A DNA stretch of 64,000 nucleotides from Flavobacteriales bacterium (GTDB taxonomy: Bacteria; Bacteroidota; Bacteroidia; Flavobacteriales_D; Sanyastnellaceae): contig JADKIZ010000007.1 in NCBI GenBank assembly GCA_016722445.1, forward strand, positions 124,001 to 188,000, read 5' to 3'. The notes under the pieces were generated by a model that searched no databases, was not told the DNA's origin, and saw nothing but the letters and a program-made list of their open reading frames with translations. The translations under genes were made by a program, and so were the position numbers. Below, one piece after another: positions 18,796-28,104 of this stretch (position 1 is the stretch's first letter; each line of letters starts with the position of its first letter).

Positions 18796-19195
18796 TTAAC
18801 CATCATGCCGAACCAATACCAATATTCCGTCATACACGACATCACTTTGAAGTGAATTCGGAAAATACAGCATCTTACAAACCACTATGGTTTGATCAAT
18901 TCATCAACTGCTCGTTGCTTCATTTTTTTGGTAGGGAGTGTTTCTAAAAATCCTTTGACTCTTGCACTTCGGTTTAGCTTTCTCTACACCCTCTTTTGGT
19001 TTTGGTATGATGTGATTGTTTTCACAACCGCAACGAATATATCTGGAATTTCTTTAAACGTTCTTGTTTTTTTGAAATAATGTCGTTTGGGCTTGCAATA
19101 AGATTAATTTGATAAACTATGATTTCTTCTAGCTTGCAAGCAAAGCGCTGGACAATTGTCAATTGCCTGAAACACCATAAACATTCTTCATTTAA
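18796..19195 (-). pseudogene. Decayed or error-rich coding stretch upstream of the 354-residue gene
   Basis: No long frame is open here, yet the minus strand reads like protein in pieces that switch frame. In order they are ACKLEEIIVYQINLIASPND, TFKEIPDIFVAVVKTITSY, PKEGVEKAKPK, RSARVKGFLETLPTKKMKQR followed by AVDELI, and QTIVVCKMLYFPNSLQSDVV followed by YDGILVLVRHDG and a stop at 18796. At least three shifts are needed. The final stop is 25 bases before the 354-residue gene start, as expected for an operon neighbour. No family is recognisable. Either this is a real pseudogene or the assembly is poor here. Confidence 0.4.
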
Positions 19196-19202
19196 ATTCT
19201 GA

Positions 19203-22200
19203 CTACCTGAACAAAGTGATATAAGTTCTGATTTCCTTGTCGTCACCACAAAAACTTGTACCATTGAATTTGCAGATGTAAATACCATCTATGGCAAAAG
19301 TGGAGCTATTGCCGGGTCCTTGTCCGGCCCATGTTTTTTGATCGGAAGAACTTTTGAAAACCAAAATTCCCCAGCGATCATAAATTTCGAAACTCATGTT
19401 CTCACATCCACTACAGTTCGGATAAAACAGATCATTGATCCCATCTCCATTCGGTGTGAATGCATTCGGGATATATGGATTCAATTCAGGATGGATTGTA
19501 ATCAGCATAGAAGTGTCCTCCAAACATTCGTATTCATTGTTGACTTCGAATGTGACCAAGTAATCACCTGGACGATCATAAATGTGAATTGGATTGTTTT
19601 CGGTGGAATATGTGCTATCACCAAAATCCCATGAATAAATGGAAGGTGCACCAAATTGTTCATACTCGAATTGCGGAGATACCAATTCAATAAACTTTGT
19701 TTTGGAGCCAGAACATGTAAGATTGGCCGTGAATAATGGAACCGGTTTTTTGACAGAAGGAACTGTGATATGACCTGAGCTAAAACATCCATTCAAATCA
19801 GTTAATTCTATGAAATGCTGACCACCGGATAGATCTTCTCTGAGTGCACCAATTTCGCCATCCGACCATTCAATTTCATACGGCAGGGTACCACCAGAAG
19901 CAATGACTTCAACGACACCATGTCCACGTTCACAAGAATCGGGTGCGATGAGTTCCATCACAAACGTAATAGGCTCCGGTTGTGTAATGTCGATGGTTTC
20001 AATAGCTACACAACCATTGACGTCAACAGCCTCATAGGTATAAAGACCTGCTCCTAAATTGGAAAGGGTATTGTCAACTAAAAGTGAATCATTCCATGAA
20101 ACACTATGCGCTCCTGTACCACCTGCAGATACCAACGTAAGGAAGGCATCGAGTGATCCATGACATGAAATAGGATGACCATTGTAATCACTCATGGATT
20201 GAATGCCAATGGTAAGTAATGCAGGATCAACCAATGAAACTACTTCGCTATAACTATCGCAATAATATGCATCTGTGATATAGTAGTTATAATCACCCTG
20301 AACCAGATCATTGATCTGATTTGAAGATTCACCTGTACTCCATTGAACAGTGATCGGTGCAACACCACCTGAATATACCAATTCGATGCTGCCATGCGCT
20401 TCTCCAAAACAAACATTGTTGATGACAATAACATCTTCAAGAATCAATTGAGATGGAGATGTTAGTGTGATGCTATTGGAAGCAGCACAGTTTTCGGCAT
20501 CAAGTATGGATACTGAAATGAGCCCTTCTGAATTTGTTGGTGTACTATTTAAATTTGTACTTCCATCGGACCAAAGAATGGAATATGGTTCAATACCGCC
20601 AGTGATCTCAATTCCAGCTTGGCCATCGTTGGCGCCAGGACAGCTCACAGAATATCCTTGATAATCGCTTAGCACAGAAATGTCCGTTAGGATGGGATCA
20701 GGTTGTGTCAAATTCAAATTGACTGATGTTGAACAACCATTTTCATCAATGATCTCCACCTCATAAATTCCTGCGATAAGATCATTGATTGATTCCGAAT
20801 AAGTAATTTGGATTCCATTCAACCAAAGTTCATAGTCTCCAATGCCTCCGGTAGCTGTACCACCAATTTGGCCATTGTCTTCATCATAACATGAAACGCC
20901 ATAGCCTGAATAATCAGAGGTGATGCTAAAATTGTTGATGATTTCATTAGGCTGATCGAGGGTTGCCACAGTATCTGCCATGCAACCTACGGAATCGGTC
21001 ACTTGAATGGTGTAAAATCCTGCAAGAAGATTATTCAAAATTGGGTTGGGTGATCCGGAAAGATCATTCACTGAATATTCGAGAGGTCCATTACCTCCTG
21101 AACATTCAACTTCTATTGAACCATCATTTAATCCGAAGCAGGAAATATTGAAGCCATTGTAATCAGATAATACCAATTGCTCAATGACAGGTGCCTCAAT
21201 CTGAATATTCATCAATAATGAATCGATGCAGCCATGTTCGTTTTCCGCATATAATATGATCTCATGGGTACCAGTTTCAAAATACTGAGCTGTAAATGTG
21301 CTCTGATTGGAAATGTAGGAGCCATCCAACCACCACTCAATCGTGGTGACACCTCCATCGGGATTGTAGCACATTGATTCATACTGAATCAAATCTCCAG
21401 GGCAAAAATGTCTTTGATCGGAATTGACCAGTGTTAGTGGACTTGAGTAAATGAATACGTCTACTTGTACAGTATCTGCACATTGCAGATCGTTGTCCAC
21501 AATCATGGTCACTTGCTGAAGTCCATATGCTGGAAAATCGAATGTTGCAGTGTCACCCGGTATAGGAGGGCTGTCTGGTGGAAGCCATGTACAGGTACCA
21601 CCTTCGCTATTACTGTAAGTTGAAATATTGATTAGCGTTGCATCTAGTTGACAGTCTGAAACGACAATAACTGCTCCAGTGGTGGAAGTTTGTGTGAGTG
21701 AATAGGGCAGGATCAATTCGCATCCATTAAAGGAAGTAAGCGTGACAAAACCAGTCTGACCTATGTAAGGATCGGCCAATGTGATATCCTGTGTTGTTTC
21801 ACCTGTACTCCAAAGATAGCTTTCGTAACCTGTAGGTGCCGACAGTTCAGCGTCCTGCATATCACCTTCGCAAAAGCGTGCATCAACTTCAGAAGGTACA
21901 CAGCGGCAAGTTAAAAATCCAGTACCAAAATGCCCTTCTGGTTGACAATCCATAGAACCACACTCAATGGTGACTTGTTGTCCAACGTAATTCTGCAAAT
22001 CCATACCGATGGTCACCCATGGCAGAAAGTCAATGCCATCTAATTCTTCCCAACCAGCGATGTTGTTACCGGCGATTACTGTATACTCAGAACAATCGAT
22101 GATATCGCCGTTTTGATCTAAAATTCGGAAAATCAATTTTGGTTGTTCTTCCGGAGGATGCCCATCGTCTTCCAAAACTGCTGCAAGTTTTACCTCTAGT

Positions 22201-22535
22201 CCGTCAAATTCCTCTGTGACCACATAACTATACTTAATCATTTCACTATAACCACCTGTTTCAAAGTTGCCGATTTGTGCAACAGAAGTATATCCAGGCG
22301 GCACCCATGGAACGGTATTGTTTGTAAATGGAATGAAACCTGCGCCAGTATGAATACTAAATCGATTGGAATTGAAACCGGCTGTCAGGTTGGCGAAGTC
22401 ATAATTCCCCATGAACGTTTCCCATCCATTGAAATTACCTTCGGTAAAATCCATGTTGTAACATTCTGATTGGGACTTAAGCTGAGTAGTAGTGATCAGT
22501 ATGAGCGCAATGGTTAAGTATCGTAAAGGTCGCAT
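19203..22535 (-). CDS. T9SS type-B cargo: secreted protein with SprB repeats and PKD domain
   Basis: The 1,110-residue protein has a signal peptide (LTIALILITTTQLKSQ) and an N-terminal carbohydrate-binding-like or jelly-roll region (FTEGNFNGWETFMGNY). A series of ~75-residue SprB-like repeats follows (pattern VSCPGANDGQAGIEITGG, then WSDGS and a QPDPI-like end). A PKD domain comes next (YSWDFGDSTYSTENNPIHIY). The C-terminus is gliding-motility-associated (NAFTPNGDGINDLFYP; FEIYDRWGILVFKS; DGIYICKF). Such proteins are exported by T9SS and displayed or released outside. Unlike three other type-B cargo genes here, no PorP/SprF gene follows. Confidence 0.9.
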   Translation of the reverse strand: MRPLRYLTIALILITTTQLKSQSECYNMDFTEGNFNGWETFMGNYDFANLTAGFNSNRFSIHTGAGFIPFTNNTVPWVPPGYTSVAQIGNFETGGYSEMIKYSYVVTEEFDGLEVKLAAVLEDDGHPPEEQPKLIFRILDQNGDIIDCSEYTVIAGNNIAGWEELDGIDFLPWVTIGMDLQNYVGQQVTIECGSMDCQPEGHFGTGFLTCRCVPSEVDARFCEGDMQDAELSAPTGYESYLWSTGETTQDITLADPYIGQTGFVTLTSFNGCELILPYSLTQTSTTGAVIVVSDCQLDATLINISTYSNSEGGTCTWLPPDSPPIPGDTATFDFPAYGLQQVTMIVDNDLQCADTVQVDVFIYSSPLTLVNSDQRHFCPGDLIQYESMCYNPDGGVTTIEWWLDGSYISNQSTFTAQYFETGTHEIILYAENEHGCIDSLLMNIQIEAPVIEQLVLSDYNGFNISCFGLNDGSIEVECSGGNGPLEYSVNDLSGSPNPILNNLLAGFYTIQVTDSVGCMADTVATLDQPNEIINNFSITSDYSGYGVSCYDEDNGQIGGTATGGIGDYELWLNGIQITYSESINDLIAGIYEVEIIDENGCSTSVNLNLTQPDPILTDISVLSDYQGYSVSCPGANDGQAGIEITGGIEPYSILWSDGSTNLNSTPTNSEGLISVSILDAENCAASNSITLTSPSQLILEDVIVINNVCFGEAHGSIELVYSGGVAPITVQWSTGESSNQINDLVQGDYNYYITDAYYCDSYSEVVSLVDPALLTIGIQSMSDYNGHPISCHGSLDAFLTLVSAGGTGAHSVSWNDSLLVDNTLSNLGAGLYTYEAVDVNGCVAIETIDITQPEPITFVMELIAPDSCERGHGVVEVIASGGTLPYEIEWSDGEIGALREDLSGGQHFIELTDLNGCFSSGHITVPSVKKPVPLFTANLTCSGSKTKFIELVSPQFEYEQFGAPSIYSWDFGDSTYSTENNPIHIYDRPGDYLVTFEVNNEYECLEDTSMLITIHPELNPYIPNAFTPNGDGINDLFYPNCSGCENMSFEIYDRWGILVFKSSSDQKTWAGQGPGNSSTFAIDGIYICKFNGTSFCGDDKEIRTYITLFR

Positions 22536-22840
22536 TTGGTATTTAGTCTTACAAATATATTGGAAATGAGTAGTTCATCCCCAAAAAACGGGAGGAATTA
22601 TTTCATTTCAGTGGTTGGACCAACTATCCATGAAGGTCCTGTTGGCGTAAAATGACCACCCTAATTTGGTATGGCATGAGGTGTCAATCATTTGCAGACT
22701 ATAATTTTCTTTCTTGGTTGCGCAGAGGGACATTTTTGGTAGAATAAACTAAGCCAATCCAGGTGGTATTTTTGCAAGATAAATGATCCGGGTTAGATAA
22801 TATACGGTTCTAGTTGATCACATTTTTCAATCGAAATACC
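22536..22840. other. Divergent intergenic region
   Basis: These 305 bases separate the minus-strand SprB-repeat gene from the plus-strand RDD gene and should hold both promoters. TATTTTTG at 22767-22774 fits the -7 box TAnnTTTG for the RDD gene, but the nearest upstream TTTG is about 28 bases away, longer than the usual ~20. I see no RNA gene. Confidence 0.4.
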
Positions 22841-23242
22841 ATGGAATACCCAAGAATATTAGATCGCGTGAAAGCAATAATGGCTGATTCGGTGGTCTAT
22901 ATCATACTAATGACCTTATCTGCTTATTTGTTTGATCAATTCGATCATGTTCCGGATTACGCCAGAATATTGGCTTTTGTAATCATCTTTGTCATTTACG
23001 ATCCATTATTAACGAGCCTTTTTGGAGGAACACTTGGCCACTTTGTGATAGGCTTGAGAGTGGTTCGCTATCGAGATAGGTCGAAAAAGGTGATATTTCC
23101 AATTGCTTTGATTCGATCTACAATAAAATTGATTTTAGGCTCTATTTCAATGTTGGCAATGCATTCTGATGAAGAGCATAGGGCAATCCACGATTATATG
23201 TCGGGTTCCATTGTGGTATTTAAGGATGATATGGCTAAATAG
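22841..23242 (+). CDS. RDD family membrane protein
   Basis: From ATG 22841 the protein has 133 residues. It contains RILDRVKAIMADSVVYIILM, where the family's Arg and Asp positions are RxxD/AD, and membrane helices at about 15-35 and 45-65. GGTLGHFVIGLRVVRYRDR follows, typical of RDD proteins. The C-terminus is HRAIHDYMSGSIVV, which matches the family's R..HD...GT.VV end. RDD proteins are small multi-pass inner-membrane proteins, a few linked to ion exchange. A TTG frame start at 22814 would add nine residues but ATG is preferable. No operon partner is evident. Confidence 0.85.
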   Translation: MEYPRILDRVKAIMADSVVYIILMTLSAYLFDQFDHVPDYARILAFVIIFVIYDPLLTSLFGGTLGHFVIGLRVVRYRDRSKKVIFPIALIRSTIKLILGSISMLAMHSDEEHRAIHDYMSGSIVVFKDDMAK

Positions 23243-23353
23243 TCATTTATCCATATCTAACTTTAGCCTAGATCATGCTGTCGAGATCGTCATGAAGCGC
23301 TGAAAGCCAAAAAGGACGAGCGCATCCCGATTGTATCTGAACAAGCTCCGCAA

Positions 23354-23403
23354 GATTTTTATTTTTATGAAAGCGTATCATTCATACACTGAAAATAAAA
23401 ATC
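23354..23403. repeat. Long inverted repeat, AT-rich
   Basis: GATTTTTATTTT at 23354 pairs perfectly with AAAATAAAAATC ending at 23403. A second inner pair (TATGAA/TTCATA) extends the hairpin. It lies between the convergent RDD and choice-of-anchor L genes and may work as a two-way terminator. Confidence 0.55.
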
Positions 23404-23411
23404 GAGGCTTG

Positions 23412-23434
23412 TCCCGAGAGGAACTATTCGGGGA
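23412..23434. repeat. REP-like palindrome (TCCCGA...TCGGGGA)
   Basis: TCCCGA-gaggaactat-TCGGGGA is an imperfect palindrome directly after the AT-rich hairpin. A related palindrome (TCCCGA...TTCGGGA) occurs inside each unit of the 5S-derived array at 59.3-60.1 kb, which suggests a dispersed repeat family in this genome. The rest of 23243-23492 shows nothing else. Confidence 0.45.
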
Positions 23435-23492
23435 ATTGCATGTATTTGAAGGGTTTCAGCGGTGTAATAGAATTCAACTGCATGATTCGGGT

Positions 23493-26081
23493 TTAATTCA
23501 TCACCAAAAATCTTTGATGGGCGATATCGCCGTGAGATGAAATTAAAGTAATATGGTAATGACCAGCAGCGAGGTCATTGATGTCAATAGTGGCATTTTG
23601 AGTGGGCAAACTTCCGGTTTGAATTTGTCGTCCTGTCTCGTCGGTAATGAAATAGTTAGAGTTTACCATCAACTCAGAAATCATAAGGTTGATTTGATCT
23701 TTTGCAGGAACAGGATATATCCGAATGGACGAAATGTTTGTTTCATTCACTGAGACCACATCAACATTGAAAACAACTTCTTCGGAGTTGCAATCTTCAA
23801 TGGCTTCATACACGGTGATGGATCCAACCCCTTCGTCATTCCATTGTATTTGTGCTTCTGTATCACCTTGTCCGCCTATGAGCACTCCATTCGTTACGAT
23901 CCAGACGACATAACCGTTTGCATCACTGTTGTATGTGTAATTATAAACGACATCTGGACCCACAGTAATTGGACCAGTTATAAGAGCAGGTGGAATATCA
24001 TAGACGCATGAGCTATCCTCGAATATGACAAATTCCGAATAGTTACAAGCAAGCGGATCAGAACAACCTGTGTAATTTGAACAAGGGGCTTCATAAAAAG
24101 GCTCTACGTTATTTGGATCCATGGGAAGCATAACCAAAGTTGCCATATCGGCTACGCCTATCATACAATCACCGTTTACTGACACACTAAGTGAAGTCGC
24201 TCCAGATGCGATGTATTGGCAGGTATCATTTGTAGAATCAAGTATAAAACCATCCATATTCCATGAATATACAATTGAACTATCACCCGAAGGAGTGTAC
24301 GTCACATCAAGTATGGTAGTCATGGATTCACCGCAATGATATTCAATGGTATCAGGAAGATTAATGGCGATCTCATCGATTTGCGCTTCAACTACGATTG
24401 ATGTTGTGTCGCTTGTTCGGCAGTAATCCGTTACCTGTATGGTGTTCAATCCTTCATTCTGAGCGAAAACCCAATAATCTGTAATATTGGTTGTGTTGTA
24501 GTTGCCACTTGGGGATTCTACGGAATATTCGTATGGCGGTACTCCTCCTGTGGTATTTACGAACAGTGTACCGAATTCATTGCAAACAATTGGGAGGACA
24601 TTGTCGGGATCAAGAATTTCAAGTGTGAGTGGCTCATTGTCGAATACGTATACGGAATAGGTTTGAGCCACTGAATATCCGGTGCACAGGTCAGTCAATG
24701 TAAGTGAGAAGGCGGTGTCTTGACTGGTGGTGTAGAAGAGTGTATCGGAGGTCGCACCATTATCCCACAAATAAGCAAAATTGCCTGAACCTCCATTAAT
24801 AAAAGGTGAAATGAAATTTAGATTATTGACGCATACCAATGGCGATTGATTGGCAATGGAAACTTGCAACGGGGCATCTGAAATGTAAAAGGTGTTCGCG
24901 GATTGAAAATCGGAATTTGTGCAACCACCAGCATATGTCATGGCTATCGTAAGTGATTCGGAAACTTCTTCGATGCCATCCATGGTGATTTCTATGGGCA
25001 AAACGTACGTGGTTTCACCTGCAGGAATGATGACCTGATTGGGCAATGTGTTGTAGTCAGTTCCGAAAGAAGCAGAACCTTCAATGGTTAGATCAATGAC
25101 AAAAGGTTCACTGATGTCTGATGAGAGTGGTCGCTCAAAAGTGATACTTGCTGTGCCACAAGACTCATAGAACATAAAACCACTGTCCGCCATATCGGCA
25201 AATTGGGATGAAACCAATGCGATATCATCATAAGAGTTGATTCTGCTTCGAATGAAAATTGCGGAATCAAAACTTTCGTCGGTTGCATCAGCGACAGCGA
25301 GCTTAAGGTGATAGGTCTCTCCACAGACTAGTGTGTATTGAAGATCCATTGGCGCCGTCCAGCCATCGAATTGGATAAAGTATGGATTCGAATAGTGTGG
25401 ATCATTGGGATGCTCGAAGTAGTAGTTGTCGCTTTCGAATTGATTGTAGTATTCGCAGTTTTGGCAAGGCCCGGCATTACCAATGCCATTGTTAATGTTT
25501 CTGACCCCAATATGCTGATCCGTGCCAGGTACAAGTGCAAGATTTGTCGCGTTGTTCGTGTATGGACCTGAAATACCGGGGCCGCTCAAAAAAGCTCCGA
25601 AGAAGTCGTTATAAGCAGATTGTACATAGGTGTCATATTCTTCAGAAGCCCAAACGACTTGTAGGTTTAGATTTTCACTGATTGCAACAAAATCAAATTC
25701 AATGACTGTGAGGTCTTCTATGGAATTGATATTGTTGTCATTTGCGATAGATGCCATGTCGTTGTCCACCATGGTGCTGCCAAGTGTGAAACTAAAATTG
25801 GCCTGGTTGTTCGGTCCAATAGCATCAACCGCATTTCCCGTACTCATGAGCAAGCCATTTTCAATACCTACCGCACAATTGATGCATTCGAATCCTCCCA
25901 ATGATGATGGCGCATAAGTGCCTGTTAGCTCATTGACGGTCAAATTGGACAAGGTGACCTCTGATCCTAAAAGAGTATTTTGTATGAGTGATAGGGCATT
26001 TTGAGCGTTATCCACTGACAGTTGTGCTTGTGTGGCACAAGCAATGAAAAGCAAGAAGTAAGCAAGAATCTTTTTGATCAT
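23493..26081 (-). CDS. T9SS type-A cargo with choice-of-anchor L domain
   Basis: The 862-residue protein has a signal peptide (LAYFLLFIACATQAQ). It is followed by a choice-of-anchor L domain (residues about 20-270): SVDNAQNALSLIQNTLLGSE, VWASEEYDTYVQSAYNDFFG, NLALVPGTDQHIGVRNIN, TYHLKLAVADATDESFDSA. A Calx-beta-like segment and Ig/PKD-like repeats come next. The C-terminus (IRIYPVPAKDQINL; ITDETGRQIQ; LAAGHYHITLIS) is a type-A T9SS sorting domain, which is cleaved and attached to the cell surface. The choice-of-anchor L domain is also the N-terminal domain of the 2,148-residue adhesin at 45873. The gene converges on the RDD gene. Confidence 0.9.
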   Translation of the reverse strand: MIKKILAYFLLFIACATQAQLSVDNAQNALSLIQNTLLGSEVTLSNLTVNELTGTYAPSSLGGFECINCAVGIENGLLMSTGNAVDAIGPNNQANFSFTLGSTMVDNDMASIANDNNINSIEDLTVIEFDFVAISENLNLQVVWASEEYDTYVQSAYNDFFGAFLSGPGISGPYTNNATNLALVPGTDQHIGVRNINNGIGNAGPCQNCEYYNQFESDNYYFEHPNDPHYSNPYFIQFDGWTAPMDLQYTLVCGETYHLKLAVADATDESFDSAIFIRSRINSYDDIALVSSQFADMADSGFMFYESCGTASITFERPLSSDISEPFVIDLTIEGSASFGTDYNTLPNQVIIPAGETTYVLPIEITMDGIEEVSESLTIAMTYAGGCTNSDFQSANTFYISDAPLQVSIANQSPLVCVNNLNFISPFINGGSGNFAYLWDNGATSDTLFYTTSQDTAFSLTLTDLCTGYSVAQTYSVYVFDNEPLTLEILDPDNVLPIVCNEFGTLFVNTTGGVPPYEYSVESPSGNYNTTNITDYWVFAQNEGLNTIQVTDYCRTSDTTSIVVEAQIDEIAINLPDTIEYHCGESMTTILDVTYTPSGDSSIVYSWNMDGFILDSTNDTCQYIASGATSLSVSVNGDCMIGVADMATLVMLPMDPNNVEPFYEAPCSNYTGCSDPLACNYSEFVIFEDSSCVYDIPPALITGPITVGPDVVYNYTYNSDANGYVVWIVTNGVLIGGQGDTEAQIQWNDEGVGSITVYEAIEDCNSEEVVFNVDVVSVNETNISSIRIYPVPAKDQINLMISELMVNSNYFITDETGRQIQTGSLPTQNATIDINDLAAGHYHITLISSHGDIAHQRFLVMN

Positions 26082-26412
26082 AAATGGTGTTGATGGTCAA
26101 AATTAACACAAAAACAAAATTTCTGGCTTTTTGAAACGCTGAGAAATTGCATGAGTTATGGATGCCATGTTACAGATTCTTTGGAAATGCCTTCTTGGTA
26201 ATGTGGCAAATGGAATGCGGATTATGCTTGTATTGTATGGTGTACGTGAGTTGTGGTGTTTTTAACTTTCGTTGGGCATTGTTATAAAATGGCTAACCTG
26301 TGTCATGCCATGTTTTTAGGTGGTATACTTTCCTTTACTTTGATCACTTCTAAGATCATCTGATTCTATTTGTTCGCCCAGGTAGTTTTCTATTTCATCA
26401 GAATGATTGTAG
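26082..26412. other. Divergent intergenic region, no gene seen
   Basis: These 331 bases lie between the minus-strand choice-of-anchor L gene and the plus-strand AraC-type regulator. I see neither an RNA gene nor a convincing promoter box; the only open stretches are under 40 codons and look random. Confidence 0.4.
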
Positions 26413-27048
26413 TTGTCCAATTTGAATACCATCACCAAAAATAAAAAATCTCTGGAGAAAAAAGTTAAGTCCTATGCAATTGCTGAACGCAAATTGCACA
26501 TCAAATTTATGGTAAGTCGCCGTTGTAAATTGCTTGTTGAAGATGAGTTGAAACGTGTAGGTATTTACGGCGCCAAGGTGGATTTGGGAGTGGTAGACTT
26601 AATTTTTCCACTTTCAAAAGTGCAACATGATGCATTGCAAAAACGTTTGCATGATGTCGGGTTGGAATTGTTAGATGACAAAAAATCTATCTTAGTTGAA
26701 CAAATCAAAAAATTGGTCATAGAAATGGTGCATTACACAGAGGATGTACCCATTGTAAACAACTCCGATTTTATGGCGGAAAGGCTTGGTTACAACTATA
26801 CGTATTTATCCAACTTGTTCTCCGAAGTAAAGGGAATTACCATTCAACATTTTTATATTCTTCATAAAATTGAAAGAGCCAAAGAATTTCTCATATATAA
26901 TGATTTCTCTTTGACGGAAATCGCATTTAGGTTGAATTATAGCAGTGTGGCTCATTTGTCTAACCAGTTCAAGAAAATAACTGGACTTACACCTACTTTC
27001 TTCAAGCATCTGAAAGATCCACAGAGGAGCTTACTGGAAGATTTCTAA
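26413..27048 (+). CDS. AraC-family transcription regulator with HMA-like N-terminus
   Basis: The C-terminal ~100 residues form the AraC/XylS double helix-turn-helix: FMAERLGYNYTYLSNLFSEV, then ITIQHFYILHKIERAKEFLI, FSLTEIAFRLNYSSVAHLSN and QFKKITGLTPTFFK. Before it lies a segment resembling heavy-metal-associated folds but with a single cysteine (MVSRRCKLLVEDELKRVGI), as in a known Bacteroidota group of small regulators. The first ~32 residues are a basic extension. An in-frame TAG directly precedes TTG 26413, so the start is this TTG or an internal ATG at 26509. It probably controls stress or metal-related genes; small stress-protein genes follow at 27225 and 27515. Confidence 0.85.
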   Translation: MSNLNTITKNKKSLEKKVKSYAIAERKLHIKFMVSRRCKLLVEDELKRVGIYGAKVDLGVVDLIFPLSKVQHDALQKRLHDVGLELLDDKKSILVEQIKKLVIEMVHYTEDVPIVNNSDFMAERLGYNYTYLSNLFSEVKGITIQHFYILHKIERAKEFLIYNDFSLTEIAFRLNYSSVAHLSNQFKKITGLTPTFFKHLKDPQRSLLEDF

Positions 27049-27224
27049 ATGGAATTATAAAATTCAATTACTGCATGTGAAATCTATAAGCAGTATTTTT
27101 TTAAGTGTAATATTATTATTAGGAACTTACTGAATATTTGATCTCAGAAATGGTTCAATCATTTCGACGGATGAAGTAAGATAACGAGCGCATATCAGTG
27201 TGCATTGGCTAAAAAAATAATAAC

Positions 27225-27467
27225 ATGGAAGACAGCAAAAAAAAGGAAGAAGTCAAAGAAACTCCTGTCAAACCTGAGCCGGAGAAGAAGACACTGGAGG
27301 AAATCAACAAGAAAGAAGAATTACCTCCAATGCCAAATGCCGATGAAGATTTGAAATCTGGCAGTGGCACGAATACTCCTCGCAAAAGGATAAACTCTGC
27401 ACCCTCAAGTAGATTGGTTCAGCGTAGGATGTATGGAGATTCATCGAAGAATGGTAGTCGAAAATGA
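27225..27467 (+). CDS. Small Lys/Glu/Pro-rich hypothetical protein
   Basis: The 80-residue protein is highly charged and of low complexity (MEDSKKKEEVKETPVKPEPE; KKTLEEINKKEELPPMPNAD), with a basic Ser/Arg-rich end (SRLVQRRMYG). It has no signal peptide or membrane segment and is probably disordered. It lies 47 bases before the CsbD-like gene on the same strand, so a shared transcript is likely. I do not recognise a family. Its short length and biased composition leave some doubt that it is translated. Confidence 0.5.
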   Translation: MEDSKKKEEVKETPVKPEPEKKTLEEINKKEELPPMPNADEDLKSGSGTNTPRKRINSAPSSRLVQRRMYGDSSKNGSRK

Positions 27468-27514
27468 TTGAAATAATATCAGAGTCAATTTTTATTCATT
27501 TAATATATAATCAT

Positions 27515-27751
27515 ATGTCAGAAACAAAAACAGGAATTGTTCAACCGTCAGTTGAGCCTTTCAAAATCAAAGGTAATTGGGACAGTCAAACGAAATCGTT
27601 GAAAGAGAAGTATTCACAATTGACAGATTCCGATCTGAAATGTGATGCAGGTAAAGAGGAAGAAATGATCGGACGTGTAAGCACTCGATTGAACAAGGGA
27701 AGGGAGGAAGTGATTTCTATGCTTCGCCTTGGTCAAACTGCGAAAGTTTAA
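27515..27751 (+). CDS. CsbD-like general stress protein
   Basis: From ATG 27515 the protein has 78 residues. FKIKGNWDSQTKSLKEKYSQ, LTDSDLKCDAGKEEEMIGRV and STRLNKGREEVISML follow the CsbD pattern (KGxWxxxxxxLKEKWxxLTDDDL...G...E...G). CsbD proteins are small, abundant bacterial stress proteins of unknown mechanism. A frame start at 27464 is possible but would add 17 residues not seen in the family. A stem-loop at 27766-27792 lies just after the stop. Confidence 0.75.
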   Translation: MSETKTGIVQPSVEPFKIKGNWDSQTKSLKEKYSQLTDSDLKCDAGKEEEMIGRVSTRLNKGREEVISMLRLGQTAKV

Positions 27752-27765
27752 TACAAAGGTTGGTA

Positions 27766-27792
27766 GTTTTAACGGTCTTACTGCGTTAAAAC
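27766..27792 (+). terminator. Stem-loop after the CsbD-like gene
   Basis: GTTTTAACG and CGTTAAAAC form a perfect 9-bp stem around a 9-base loop, starting 14 bases after the csbD stop. There is no T-run after it, so termination is likely but not certain. Confidence 0.45.
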
Positions 27793-28065
27793 AACTGCCA
27801 AAGTGTTATCCGGATATTTTTTCAAATCCTTTTACTGTTCAAGCAGGTCCAGTGCGAGCTTTGCATCGATTCCGGACAAGGACTTTTTCAAACGATTTTA
27901 ATTTTTGCGTTGATTAAACAAGCGATCATCTGGATTATGTTTCAATAAGCAAACCCAGTCTATTTTCGTTTGCTTCTTATGAAGCGTGCGAAACTTAGAA
28001 TAGGCAGATGTATTTCAGAATTTGGTCAAATGATGACGGGTTGTGCTGTAAATTTACGCAAGATG

Positions 28066-28104
28066 TGAGAATAAATCTGAATGTTTCATTCGGATTTGTT
28101 CTCA
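28066..28104. other. Long stable hairpin in intergenic DNA
   Basis: TGAGAA-t-AAATCTGAATG, loop TTT, CATTCGGATTT-g-TTCTCA gives a nearly perfect ~17-bp stem followed by TTTTG. It lies 130 bases before the endonuclease/exonuclease/phosphatase gene. It could terminate transcription, end a small RNA, or act in the leader of the next gene. Confidence 0.45.

Noticed and set aside
19022..19288. Minus-strand 88-codon frame at the end of the SprB-repeat gene
   Set aside because: It starts inside the sorting-domain coding region in another frame; only its middle part joins the decayed coding text already listed.
27729..27917. Plus-strand 62-codon frame after csbD
   Set aside because: It begins inside csbD, crosses a stem-loop and has no recognisable protein pattern.
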